From the NCBI GenBank assembly GCA_028386065.3, contig JAKUCV010001515.1:54740-118739 (forward strand): 64,000 nt of DNA, in the 5' to 3' direction. The position numbers were made by a program, and so were the translations under genes. The notes beneath the pieces were generated by a model. It saw only the letters and a list, made by a program, of their open reading frames with translations, ran no database searches and had not been told where the DNA came from. Origin of the DNA: Turnera subulata (lineage: Eukaryota; Streptophyta; Magnoliopsida; Malpighiales; Passifloraceae). This document shows, in pieces, positions 11,250 through 21,827 of this stretch; positions within the stretch are counted from its first letter, which is position 1, and every line of letters begins with the position of its first letter.

Positions 11250-11525
11250 TGAAAGGCCGTCGAGCCTAAATCTAGGCCAAAGGTACAGAAGTACCCACAG
11301 GTTAAAAAAGCTACGGGCTGTTGAGCCTAAAAGCTAAAGGTATACCTAAAACAATTAAAAAGCTAGCTCAAAGGCTGTTTAGCACCAAAATCAAGGCACA
11401 TAATGCCCAAAATATTCAAAAAAACTTAAGGACCATTGAGTCTAAAAGCTAAAGGCATATGATGCCCAGAACCTTTGAAAAGCTTAAGGGTTGTTTATCC
11501 CGAAGCTAAGGCAGGTAATGTCTTA
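11250..11525. repeat. Degenerate about 58-bp tandem repeat, about 4.5 units
   Basis: Each unit has a GGCTGTTGAGCCTAAAAGC-like start, then an AAGGCA...GCCCAAAA middle, then an AAAAGCTTAAG-like end. The units are strongly diverged, so the array is older than the 72-bp repeat upstream. Confidence 0.65.
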
Positions 11526-13312
11526 TACAGGAGCTGATGATAGAAGCTCCCAAAACCATAACAAAAGGAAGAGTCTCTAGTGCGCACGAAGCAGAGGCTC
11601 ACTATAGCAATTTAATGCAGGACCTAGACACAGAGGCTGCAGGTAAAGGGAGCCTAATAAGTCACAAGTACTTCAATAGAACCAACTGAGCGAGAGGCTC
11701 GCCCAATTACAATGGGCAAAACAAGAGACCCTGATCTCCAAACATAGGATCAAATCACAAAAGCTCGCCAAGCTGCAGAGAAAGAGGAAAGAGTCCTTGG
11801 AACCTGCTAATGCTACAAACCGGCCCAATACAGGAACTAAAAGCTCAACTACATCAAGGAACTGAAAGCCGAACCTATAAGAGCAATACAGGGAGCTGAA
11901 GCTAGGAACCACGAGGTCTCCAAGAGGACCTATTTATGGAAAGGAAACATCCAAAGAAGTAGGAACTCTTCAACACAGATAAACCCGCAAAAGATGGGAG
12001 AAGCTGAAAAAGCACAAGGTTCTTCACCCTCGAAAAGGCAACTTCAAATGCAAAGAAATAAAGTTAAAATACAGCACAAAGAAAAGCTAAGGAAGCGCAA
12101 AAGAGGCGCAAAACACGATGGCGAAGCTTCGGCAAGAAGGGTGACACGAAGGAGCAAACGGACTAGAAGGTGCGAAAAAGAAAACAACGGTCATAGTTGA
12201 AAATCCTACCGAGGTCCAAGAAAGAGGTCATGAGGAGCTTAGGAATGAGCAACACCAAGTGGACCATGTGAGCCTAAGAGCAAAGTGCAGACGCTAGAAT
12301 AGAAAAAAGCCAGAACGGGAACTGCAGATACTCAAAAGAAACCCTAAAGATGCAAAAGCAACACTCCAAAAGAGAAGCTGAATGGGGAGGCTAAAGTGCC
12401 CAAATTTAATAATTCACAATAGGGACAAAAGGCCCTTAAATTTTTCATATTGTATAAATAGGTCCAAGCACGCCAAAGTCATAGGTGGACAGATAGAAAC
12501 TAAAGACCCTCAAACAGGCATATGAAATGCAAAGGCCAGATGAGCCAAACTCATAAACGACAACAGGCCAAAGGTGCTAGGTTCGCTATGACAACAAAAG
12601 GGGCTCAAGGAGCTAGGTTCAAAATGACAAGCCCATGGTGGAGGCCCTTAGGTTAGCGAAAGAACTTATAAGGGACAAAGGTACCCAAGTTCAATTAAGA
12701 ACATAGATACCCTGATTAATCAGATGACGAGCGAAGTTCGAAAACTAGAATGCATGAAAGATCGAATGAGGTTCCGAATAATACAGGTTCGCCAAAAACT
12801 GGGCGCAGGATGAGGTCCTCAAGTTAGCTATAGTGCGAGCTATAAAGCTACTAAGTTCGATAAAAATTGCATGTGCCCAGGATCATCAAAATTCAGACAT
12901 ACATAAAGGTGCACAGATCAATAAGAATATTGGATGCTCAAATTAACCAGGATGACTTGTTCTATAAGCAGAGACATCATCAAAAGCAGGATCCTCTCTA
13001 CTTAGAAGGACCTCAGGCACTCCGAAACACTTTTGTCCTCTGACAGGGGGCTGCAGAGGAGAAATTATATTCTCCGACTAGAGGCTCTGGAGGATCAGAT
13101 AACTACACATTCAGGATCTCAATAAACTTCAATGTGCATAAAATGGGATACACACTGCACTCTTTTTTCCTTCATCAGGTTTTTATCCCATCGGGTTTTT
13201 CCTGATAAGGTTTTTAACGAGGCAGAATTTCCAAAGTGTATTCTATTTATGCCGATGCCGCCAAGGTCCAAATGCCCGTGCTTACAAGCAAGCCCGGCCA
13301 TTTGGGGGCTAC
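11526..13312. other. LARD interior, noncoding, ending in polypurine tract
   Basis: A/G-rich sequence without recognisable coding capacity. It closes with ATTTGGGGGCTAC directly before the right LTR, the plus-strand priming site expected of an LTR element. Confidence 0.6.
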
Positions 13313-13568
13313 TGATATATTTACTCTACCCGCAGGGCCCACTACCGGGAGAGCCCAGGTCTGAAGACCGAGTCCAAGCCCAACGAGCCCGACTTGCCCG
13401 AGAAGCCCGTCTACAAGGCACCCGCTCTATAAATACCCCCTAAGGCCCATTTTATTCGATATGATGTAACTTAGAGAATCTAGCCCGGGCTCTATTCACG
13501 CCCCTATTCTCTGTAATCTAACCCGAACTTCAATGAAAATACACACCTCCTATTTTCGATTTACATCA
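13313..13568 (+). repeat. Right LTR of LARD-like element
   Basis: Direct copy of 6148-6405 (256 bp), TGATATATTT to TTACATCA, followed by the TSD AGAGT at 13569-13573. Confidence 0.9.
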
Positions 13569-13689
13569 AGAGTGTTTTTGGTTTTGGTTTTGTAGGCTAC
13601 GAAGAAAACATGATTTATACTAAATGAAAATAAAAGACACACAAACGGTGGTAGATGATCTTGGAGAAACACATTTTAGGCAAGTTAAC

Positions 13690-14077
13690 GGAGAAAATAA
13701 AAGCGATAAAGAAATTAATGGAAAACTAGAAGCAAAAACTGAAAGCATGTTTTCTTTCCTTTTTAATAGAATAACTATGATGTTACTAAGTTTTTTTAAA
13801 TGCCAATTGTTGTGAAAGTTAACAATTACAAGTTATCACTACAAAGACTGCCACAGTGCCACCAAAACAAATAACCTTACACAAGAGGGCTTCAAATAGG
13901 TTTGATTATCTCCTTAAATGATCCTTTCTTCTTATTTCTCCCTTTCAATGGACATAGCTTCATTCTGGATTTGGTGGGTAACAGCACCAATATCTCTTCC
14001 ACGATTTCTGTTGGTAATTCGTTAACACCAAAAGCAATGTCCTTCTTGTGGTAGCTAGGTAGGGTTTCCAAAAGCAA
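13690..14077 (-). pseudogene. F-box gene remnant with internal deletion
   Basis: About 13690-13765 matches the 3' flank of the intact F-box gene (the GATAAGGAAATTAATGGCAAA region near 4230-4290). About 13960-14040 on the minus strand still encodes an F-box start, LPTEIVEEILVLLPTKS. Everything between, i.e. the rest of the F-box and the whole FBA domain, is gone, and a stop follows shortly after. A 41-bp tandem duplication (CCAAAAGCAATGTCC...AGGGTTT) lies at about 14028-14108. The LARD-like element inserted just beyond the 3' flank. Confidence 0.6.
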
Positions 14078-14689
14078 TGTCCTTCTTGTGGTAGCTAGCT
14101 AGGGTTTATCTGACAACGAATGTCCGGCCTTAATTAATGGTTTTAACTAACCCTAGCCCTTCACTCAACCAGGGCCCATTATGATACAGGCCCCAGCCAA
14201 ATAAAGATGCATGGCAATTCCATAGAACAATTTCTGTTCAATTGGAAAGTTTTAGAGGACCCATTCATGTGACATCTACTGATAATTTTATGTTTATTTG
14301 ATATTAGCTAGTTACTGAATTCTCTTTTGGTGCATCATATATAAAGTTTAATCGCACTTCACGGCCAAGAGATATATCTGATTTTCATATTGCTTTGCAG
14401 AGTTTACATATATGTGATGAATCCCACTCGTTGTTCCTCTTAATGGTCGAAAGGACCACACCAAGAGACTAAAAATTAATCTGAAAAAAGAGAGTAAAGA
14501 TTTATTGCATTTTAAATAATACAGTTATCAAATATACCACTGGAGTTCTTACAATCTGTACCACACCCCAGCTGCATAAAGTTTATAGTACAAGAAAAGA
14601 CCATTGAAGTGCTGATTAATAAGCCTAGGATCCTTCTCTTACCCACCTTAAATCGTCTAGTTAAAGGCGCCTTTGATTGCGAGATCATT

Positions 14690-14850
14690 GCTCAAAATCC
14701 TTGAACCACTTAGAATAACCTCACATTGTTTTCAGGGAGGAGATTCTAACTCTAGCTCTGTCTCGAGGCTCCCAAGTTCCGGGAAGAACATGAGGAGCAG
14801 TTGCAGCTATAAAGACCATGCAATCATCAACAATCCCGAAATCATCAGCT
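14690..14850 (-). pseudogene. FBA-domain remnant
   Basis: The minus strand reads DDCMVFIAATAP, a short gap, then RARVRISSLK. This aligns with DDYKVFIATGP and GARVDIFSLK of the gene at 4294-5544. No F-box or other FBA motif could be found next to it. It is a small relic of another tandem F-box copy. Confidence 0.55.
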
Positions 14851-15479
14851 TAGGTTTTTGTTTGAATCTAAGCGTGACTGGTACATCCTATATTAAGTGG
14901 AAAGAGTCCATGTGATAAGAAATAAAGAGGCCAAGTTATGAGTGATTTGTAAGAGCGCACCTTATATATGTACCTAATACCTGAATATAATTACCAAACG
15001 GTACGCTAACCTTAACTTATTTTGAATGCTAGATAAGGATGGGTTTAGGTAGTCTGATTGCATAGATGTATCACGGTAAACAAAGGGATGGGTCTGAATT
15101 TCATATTGCTTTGCAAGTTTACATAAAGTGATATATATAACCCCACAAGTTGTTCCTCCTAATGGTCAAAGAGAATCCATTCACGCTTCAATTTGGAATG
15201 AGCCAAATCTGGCCAATTAAGTAGGATTGGACCCTACCACCACTCAATTAATTGCTTCATGAACTTTTTTTAAAAAAGATAAAACAAAAGTTTTCCAAAA
15301 AATTGCAACCAATCCAGTGCTTGAGATGTATCTCTCCAAGAAGTTGAGAAGCTCGCAAGTCGAGAGTTTGATGCTTATACATTGCCACATAAATTTCTGG
15401 CTAGCCAAAGACTAATGCCGAATAAACAATAGATTTATTACAGAAATATAAAACAAGACATATAGTTCTTATGGCTAAC

Positions 15480-17492
15480 CTAGTCTCCAACAATAATTAT
15501 TAGATGGTCATAGAGAAACAAAATTATGGTCCTCATCAGCAGAGAGAAAAAACCGATAAGCAACTTAGAATCAAAACTTAATTGCAGCCTTAAGGTTAGA
15601 GTTTCTATGTAGGGTAGCGCCTCAGTCTTGAGGACTCTATGGAATTCTATCTTCTTGGAGTACTTTTCAGCTTCATCACTTTGGTCGAGACTATTATTCC
15701 ACTTTAGCACATGAATTCCTCCATGGCCAAATTGGAGCATCATGTATCTACCATTCTTGAAAGAACGTGATATGAAGTCGCACACATATATTAGGCGACC
15801 GTCTACCTTGCCATATGCAGAAGAAGTATATGAATTAAAGGGAACCCAGGAAGCCTCGTTGCAGTATTCCTTCATTACCTAAATAATATTTGTGCACCCT
15901 TCCCAACGTAAAGAGCATAGATATTCCCCAACAACTCCCACAATATAGTCTCCATCATAACTAAGAGAAATTTGATTTGGAGGGCTAGGGACATACTCCC
16001 TCCATTTCAGATTAACTGAAGTTTAAGGTTTTGGCACAAAGATTAAGAAACCACTCATTAACTTTAATTTTAATAAAACTTGTGATAAAGAGACTAAATT
16101 AACCCTTTCATTAATTATTTATTTAAGATAACTTTGTCAACCTATCAAAGACTATCCTATCTAGTAGGTCCTATCCCTAGGGGGTAAATAAGGAAAAAAA
16201 AAAAGCTGACATGCATTGGATATAGCAAAACGTCAATTAACTTGAAACAAATACTCTCTCCATTTCAAATTAATTGACGTTTAAGGTTTTGGCACAAAGA
16301 TTAAGAAACCACTCATTAACTTTAATTCTAATAAAACTTGTGATAAAGAGATTAAATTAACCCTTTCATTAATTATTTATTTAAGATAACTTTGCCAATC
16401 TATCAAAGACTATCCTATCTAGTAGGTCCTATCCCTAGGGGGTAAATAAGAAAAAAAAATCTGACATGCATTGGATATAGCAAAACGTCAATTAATTTGA
16501 AACAATACCAATTGCTAGAACGTCAATTAAAAAGAAACGGAGGGAGTACCAATTGCTAGAACGTCAATTAAAAAGAAACGGAGGGAGTAATAAAACTTCT
16601 CCTTGCCCAAATCAAAAGCAACAATGAAGTGCTCCATTCAAGAAGAGACCCATACCCGATAACTATAGAATAGTTTCCAAGTCATCATTTTCCACTTCTT
16701 TCCATGAACCTGATTTCAAGGGGATATTCTCAAATTCACAATCTCCATTTCCGGGATCAATATCAGTAACTGCAAAGACCTTGTAATCATCAGAGGCCGA
16801 ATCATACCCGAAACCGTAAAAGTAACCATAAGCATAATAGTTCCTAAGTGGCAATTTTCTACAGATACAGGTGAAAGGATTCCAGACAATTGTCTCCCAC
16901 TTGTCGGCTTCATAGCGGTCACTAACATCCACACAAACTAATCCGTTGCATGATCCGACAAAAGAATAATAAAGCCTCTCCAGACCTGTAGACAATAACC
17001 CATACAAAAACTCAGGTGCCATATAACATATTGGATTTCTTACATCGCTGCTATAATCTGATACTACAACAACAGTAAAAAGGCCTCGGTCTTTTGATGA
17101 TTTGATACCAATATAATTTGATCGAAAGCATTTTGTTATGTTGGGGCAATATAAGAGTCCTGGTACGTTGAACTTGACCACCAGCAAAGAGAACAACGAC
17201 TTAGAGACTGACCTGAATCGATCAATGGATTTGAAGGGTAGCAATTCTAGAATCTCCTCAACAAAGGTAAATAACTATGATTCGGTGCTGCCATGTTCGT
17301 GGAGATCACTAGTTGTTCCATACCAGCGAGCAGCCTGTTGTGATCATCGCTACTCTCTTGTCCATTTGATGCCCTCGACGTCGACATAATTAACCCCTGT
17401 CGCGCTAAGTGCTCTTGTTTTAGGGTTACAATGCCTAGCCCTTTGTTTCTTGTATATTTATACTTCTCTAAGACATGTATAGTCATCGTCAA
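15480..17492 (-). pseudogene. F-box/FBA pseudogene interrupted by tandem MITE
   Basis: Reading right to left: an N-terminal leader (about 17492-17250) with VTLKQEHLA and TNMAAPNHSYLP as in paralogues; a small deletion and frameshift near 17245 inside the F-box; then VEEILELLPFKSIDRFRSVS, GSCNGLVCV, WNPFTCICRKLP and GFGYDSASDDYKV in 16663-17244; then the MITE at 15994-16589; then YDGDYIVGVVGEYLCS; a nonsense codon (TAG, near 15876) at the Trp of VWVMKEYC; and the C-terminal segment MKEYCNEASWVPF in 15480-15875. At least three independent lesions make it a clear pseudogene. Its exact pre-insertion sequence is shown by the paralogue near 19590 (GGGCTAGGGACATGATAAAA). Confidence 0.85.
15994..16589. 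mobile_element. Stowaway-like MITE, tandemly duplicated
   Basis: It begins TA|CTCCCTCCATTTC and ends GAAACGGAGGGAG|TA, so the TIR is CTCCCTCC(A/G)TTTC and the TSD is TA. A 258-bp unit occurs twice in tandem (15994-16251 and 16252-16505), and the terminal 41-bp block TACCAATTGCTAGAACG... occurs twice (about 16506-16546 and 16547-16587). The insertion disrupts the F-box pseudogene at 15480-17492. Confidence 0.85.
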
Positions 17493-17499
17493 AATTATT

Positions 17500-17739
17500 T
17501 ATATTAAACTATTTTAATTGTGTTTTGGGAAAAAGCACCATTCCAGCCCATGTTTATTCCAATTGTTTGATTTAGTCCTTATGTTTGGATTGGGGTCAAT
17601 TGTACGTTTTAATTTGTGATTTGGGCCAATTTACTCACCAAGAAGGTTGTAAATGATCGTAAAGATTTAACCAAGCTAAAGCTAGGTTTGTATGAGCCTA
17701 GATACTCTCAAAAAAGATTTTGGTAGGCTCACGCACGGC
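17500..17739. other. Intergenic, no gene seen
   Basis: Separates two F-box remnants. Contains AAACGAGCC/GGCTCGTTT words near 17690-17800 reminiscent of the termini of the element at 21828-23008, so a degraded relative may lie here. Nothing firm. Confidence 0.3.
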
Positions 17740-18060
17740 TCAAGGTAGGCTCGTTTTGGCTCGTTTAATGAGCCTCGTTGAGCTATAAACGAGCCAATAA
17801 TTACAAGAATTTAATGATTTTGCTTTGTGGCTGCAACGTAGTAGTTTTGGTACCTCAAACTTGATCGCCAGCAAAGAGAACCACGACTTGGAGAGAAATT
17901 TGAATCGATGAACGGATATGATAGGTAACAAAACGAGTATCTCCTCCACAATTTCTAGAGGTAAACAACTAGAATTGGTTGCTGCCAAGTTCGTGTAGAT
18001 CTCTAGTTGTTCTATATTGGTGGACTTCGCTTGATCAACGGGTAACCCTGATGTTGGGTG
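17740..18060 (-). pseudogene. N-terminal F-box fragment
   Basis: The minus strand reads VDQAKSTNIEQLEIYTNLAA (about 18040-17980), then LPLEIVEEILVLLP, ISVHRFKFLSKSWFSLLAIK and FEVPKLLRCSHKAK, and then collapses into unrelated sequence and a stop. So an F-box and the start of the linker remain, while the whole FBA domain is missing. Its leader matches those of the neighbouring paralogues, placing it in the same tandem array. Confidence 0.7.
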
Positions 18061-18474
18061 CCCTAGTGTTAATTATTATGCTTCATTTCCATGGATGAAG
18101 ATATAACTATCAACGAGATGTTATATAATCTGTATGTTCCCTTATTTTAGGGTTTCGCTTACTAGAATCCCTTGGACCGTTGTAGAACCCATGACGAGTA
18201 CATTGAACCGACTGCCCTGAATATCAAACCAACATGTCTTGACCTCACCATCCCCATAAAACCAAAAAGAATTGACAATATGAATTAAAAAAATAGAAAT
18301 TATTTTAGCAATTTACACTAAATCTGTTCAGTTAAACTTGAAATTTTCAAAACAGATAAATTTCTTATTATAAAATTTTTAAAATTAATATTGTTGTTTA
18401 TTTTTTTTTGTTGGACATTTTTTTAAAATTATTTTATTTTGTAAATTAAAAACGTATCACATGTGACTACATGT

Positions 18475-18801
18475 TTAATTTGTCATCAAAAGCATATCAG
18501 ATGATATGTCAAATTGATATTTCCACGAGTAGCAAATCTGACGAGCCAGCGAGAAGCTAGAATTGAAGACCAAGTCGTTGTGAGCTAAACACAGAGACCA
18601 AAGGACCGCGAAACCAACAATAAGCCAACAGGCTTTATTATGCTTGTTGCTCGTGAGTAAGGGCCAGCTGCAATACCAATGAAAGCAGGAATTAGGCACG
18701 ATCCAGGCTACCCCCACCAATAACAGACTTTCTGCCACAACAACCAGGAGTGCAAAAATAGGTGGGAGGGGGTTTCTGAAAAAAGAGAGCAGAAGGGACA
18801 T
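18475..18801 (-). pseudogene. Possible LINE-derived fragment (C-terminal zinc-binding/RT-tail like)
   Basis: A 108-codon minus-strand ORF includes WLIVGFAVLWSLCLAHNDLV followed by FN. This resembles the LW...ARN.(I/V)FN motif found after the zinc-binding region of plant non-LTR retrotransposon proteins. No reverse transcriptase core lies nearby. Support is only this motif, so it may be chance. Confidence 0.35.
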
Positions 18802-19154
18802 TTTGAATCAGAATCTATAATCACTCCCCTGTGATGCAACACATTTCTTGTGGGGACTCCATTCATGAAAAGCATCCATAGAAAGTACAGAGCTCAAACA
18901 AGTTAACTTCTTGTCTCATCATATGCTATCTATATAAAGATAAATGCAGAATAGACCACAGATTTATTAACTGAAAAAAAGAGAAGCAAGAAATATATGT
19001 CTTGTGGCCGTAATCTAGTCCCCAGCAAATTATTAGATAATCATAGAAAAACAAACTTTATGGCCAGTCAACAAAGGAAAAAACTATAAGAAAACTAATG
19101 GCAAAATAGAACAAAAATTGAAATGATGAACCCAGTTCTTTGTCGGCAAGTTAC

Positions 19155-20411
19155 TTAAGAAGCATAGGGAGAGCTTAGAGTTTCTGTGTAGGGTATGGCC
19201 TCCATCCGGGAGAATGCATAGAACTCAATCTTCTTGGAGTATTTTTCAGCTTGGTCGACGTCACTTTCTTCAAGAATATTATTCCACTTTAGCATATGAA
19301 TTTTTTCTTTGGCATGTTGTGTTTCAAGTTGAAGAATCACATATCTACCATCCCTGAAAGACCGTGGTATGAAGTCGCACACATATTCTAGACAACCCTC
19401 ATTATGATATCCAGAATATGTATATGAGATAAAGGGAACCCAGGAGGCCTCGTTGCAGTATTCCTTCATTACCCAAACAGTATTTTTTTCCCTTCCTGTA
19501 GTAGAAACAAGGCACATACAGAGATATTCCCCAACAACTCCCAAGCAATTGTATGATCCACAACCTGGATTACTAATTAGATTTGGAGGGCTAGGGACAT
19601 GATAAAACTTCTCCTTGTCCAATTCAAAAGCGACGATTTTAATATCTTTTCCCCAGTGAAGTGCTCCATTCAAGAGGAGACCCATGCCCCCTAAAGATAG
19701 ATAATGTTGCAAGTGCTCCCTGTCAGGATTTTCCACCTTTCTCCAGGAACCTGTTTTCAGTGAGAAAATCTCAACTTTAGCATCTTCTCCAATTTTGGGA
19801 CCACGACTAGGACCTGTCGCTACAAAGATCTTGTAGTCATCAGAAGCCGAATCATACCCGAAACCATAAGCATAATAGTTCCATTTTTCTAAAGAGAGGG
19901 GCCTACCATAAGCATGATAGTGCCAATCTTCTGGAGAAAGGGGCACCTGTGGCAATTTTCTGCAGAATTCGGTGAAAGGATTCAAGACAAATATCTCCAA
20001 AGTCAAGTTGCATTGTAAACAAACTAATCCATTGCATGATCCGACGAAAGCATAGGACCAAACCCCACATGATAACACCGGTGATAACTCCGTTGCCATA
20101 TAAAGTGTACCTTTACCTTTTACATCGGGGCTATATTCTGATACTACAACAGCTTCAAGAACGAATTGGTCAACTGATGATATGGTAATAAGATTTGATG
20201 ATGTAGCATCAAAACAAAGGAAACGCTTTGATGATTTTTTTCTTCTGCGGCGGCAAAAGAGGAGTTTTGGAAACAAAGCTAGTATCCCCTCAACAACTTG
20301 TGGAGGTAAACAATTATCGGTGGTGGTCTTTGCTTGATCATCAAGCAGCCTATCGTCTTGCTCTTGCTTGGATGAGCCCGATGACGACCACATATCTCCG
20401 CTATCAACCAT
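19155..20411 (-). CDS. FBA-domain protein with truncated F-box
   Basis: An intact 418-codon ORF. The N-terminus MVDSGDMWSSSGSSKQEQDD leads to LPPQVVEGILALFPK, the first helix region of an F-box, and then jumps to LLFCRRRRKKSSKR. Compared with paralogues, about 30 residues (the DKTIHRFRLVSKSWSSLL... part through the VP of VPKLL) are missing. The junction lies where FPK and VPKLL share similar sequence, so a repeat-mediated in-frame deletion is likely. The FBA domain is complete: GSCNGLVCL, LNPFTEFCRKLP, GFGYDSASDDYKI, LNGALHWGKD, VVGEYLCMCL and VWVMKEYCNEASWVPF, ending SSPYAS. An internal near-duplicate (LSPEDWHYHAYG and LSLEKWNYYAYG) occurs around residues 155-180. It may no longer bind SKP1; either a decaying gene or an FBA-only protein. 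Confidence 0.7.
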   Translation of the reverse strand: MVDSGDMWSSSGSSKQEQDDRLLDDQAKTTTDNCLPPQVVEGILALFPKLLFCRRRRKKSSKRFLCFDATSSNLITISSVDQFVLEAVVVSEYSPDVKGKGTLYMATELSPVLSCGVWSYAFVGSCNGLVCLQCNLTLEIFVLNPFTEFCRKLPQVPLSPEDWHYHAYGRPLSLEKWNYYAYGFGYDSASDDYKIFVATGPSRGPKIGEDAKVEIFSLKTGSWRKVENPDREHLQHYLSLGGMGLLLNGALHWGKDIKIVAFELDKEKFYHVPSPPNLISNPGCGSYNCLGVVGEYLCMCLVSTTGREKNTVWVMKEYCNEASWVPFISYTYSGYHNEGCLEYVCDFIPRSFRDGRYVILQLETQHAKEKIHMLKWNNILEESDVDQAEKYSKKIEFYAFSRMEAIPYTETLSSPYAS

Positions 20412-20464
20412 TAGAGAAGAGAGAGGTCTTAATCTTTAAGTTTTCCTGTTCTAGGGTTCCGTGA

Positions 20465-21827
20465 CAGAGAGAGTCCCATGCCTTTATATATACCAATAGC
20501 AGGGCTAGCTAGTGGGCCGTTGAACCCATGACTGAATACATCGAACCAATGCCCCAAACATCAAACCGACCCGACCTGACTCCCATCCCCAAATATTAAA
20601 AAAGAAAAAGAAAAACAACATGAATTCTAAAGAAAAAAATGGTAATTATTAATACGAATTTGAAAGCCAAACCACCTCAAAACCCAACAATACATTACTT
20701 GATTTTCAAATTGAAACCTTAAAATGAAAAAGAACCCTAACTTCCAAGAGAAAAATATCTTCGCCCTCTCTTTTCCAATATTTTATTAACTTATTGATCT
20801 TCAACTTTAGCATTAAAAAAAAAATTATTGTTCATCAACTTTATATGTAGATTTTATTATTTTTCTAAAAATTTTAGCATCCTTTTTTCGACCTTACCTT
20901 GAGACAGATCTGCGCTATTCTTGACTAGAATAATATCTTATTCTAATGTGTTTGCAATATATGATTATGTTTGTGAAATTCTCAAGAATCATGTTGCTAT
21001 TTCAAAAATTTTATTGTTATATATCTTTTCCTTCCAAGCATTGCCAGATTTGGTATTATCCTTTTTTGGTATTATCCTTTTTTTTTTCAAAACGATAGTA
21101 GATTTGTATTAAGAAATGAGAATACTAACTTAGAATGTCATCAAAACAATGACACATGCTAAGTCAGCGCAGATATACATCATGCGAGCATCAAAGGCTT
21201 GCTATGCCATGTCTTAACACTGTCTGCACATACAAGGATATCACCAAGGTTGTAAGGGAAGGAAGGTTGTTTTGCTTTAATCCAAGCCAGTGATCTCAGA
21301 AGAACAATGTCAATTACGCGAATGATGATTCCAATTTACGCGGCGAAGAGCCGGTAAGTCACTAGTTGGAACTATAACATGGATCCCATGATGACCAAGT
21401 GTGGTCACATCTAATCCAGCAATATTGGAATTTGTTTAGCAATAAAAAAAACATGAAAATACAGAATCAAAAAGATAATCATCAAATTAGGGTCCTAATC
21501 TAACACATATAGCAGCCTCAAATCAAAGTCCCATTGTTGTTATTATAAACTAAGAAAAGAGCATAATAAGAACAATCCACAACAACCATTAGAATATAAA
21601 ATTCCAAAACTAACAGCAAAATAAAAAAAAATAAAACATAAAAAAATCCTCAATATAAATATATAATGTGGCTGATGTCAAACTTCGTAAGCACCAAATA
21701 TGTGACAAAACCGTCTAGGTTCATGCATGCTTACCTCATCCAGAGTAAACTTCTGATGAGAGGGAAAAAAATTAAAAAAAAAAAGGGTTTTTGATCATTA
21801 TTTTAGTAAGAAACTGAATTTCCAACT
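20465..21827. other. Intergenic, no gene seen
   Basis: AT-rich sequence with poly-A and poly-T runs. Short ORFs (for example 20921-21112) show no domain. No RNA gene or repeat boundary is recognised. Confidence 0.6.

Larger units (their letters stand above)
6148..13568 (+). mobile_element. Non-autonomous LTR retrotransposon without genes (LARD-like)
   Basis: Two direct LTRs (6148-6405 and 13313-13568), each TG...CA, are flanked by the 5-bp TSD AGAGT (6143-6147 and 13569-13573). Right after the left LTR is TGGCGACTCCACTGGGACG, a tRNA-primer-like site (PBS starting TGG). Before the right LTR is ATTTGGGGGCTAC, a polypurine tract. The 6.9-kb interior has no gag, protease, integrase or RT signature in any frame. 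The short LTRs with a long noncoding body fit a large retrotransposon derivative mobilised in trans, perhaps by a Tat/Ogre-like gypsy element (inference from the PBS word only). By eye the LTRs differ at roughly 19 of about 256 sites, so the insertion is not recent. It lies beside the F-box remnant at 13690-14077. Confidence 0.88.
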
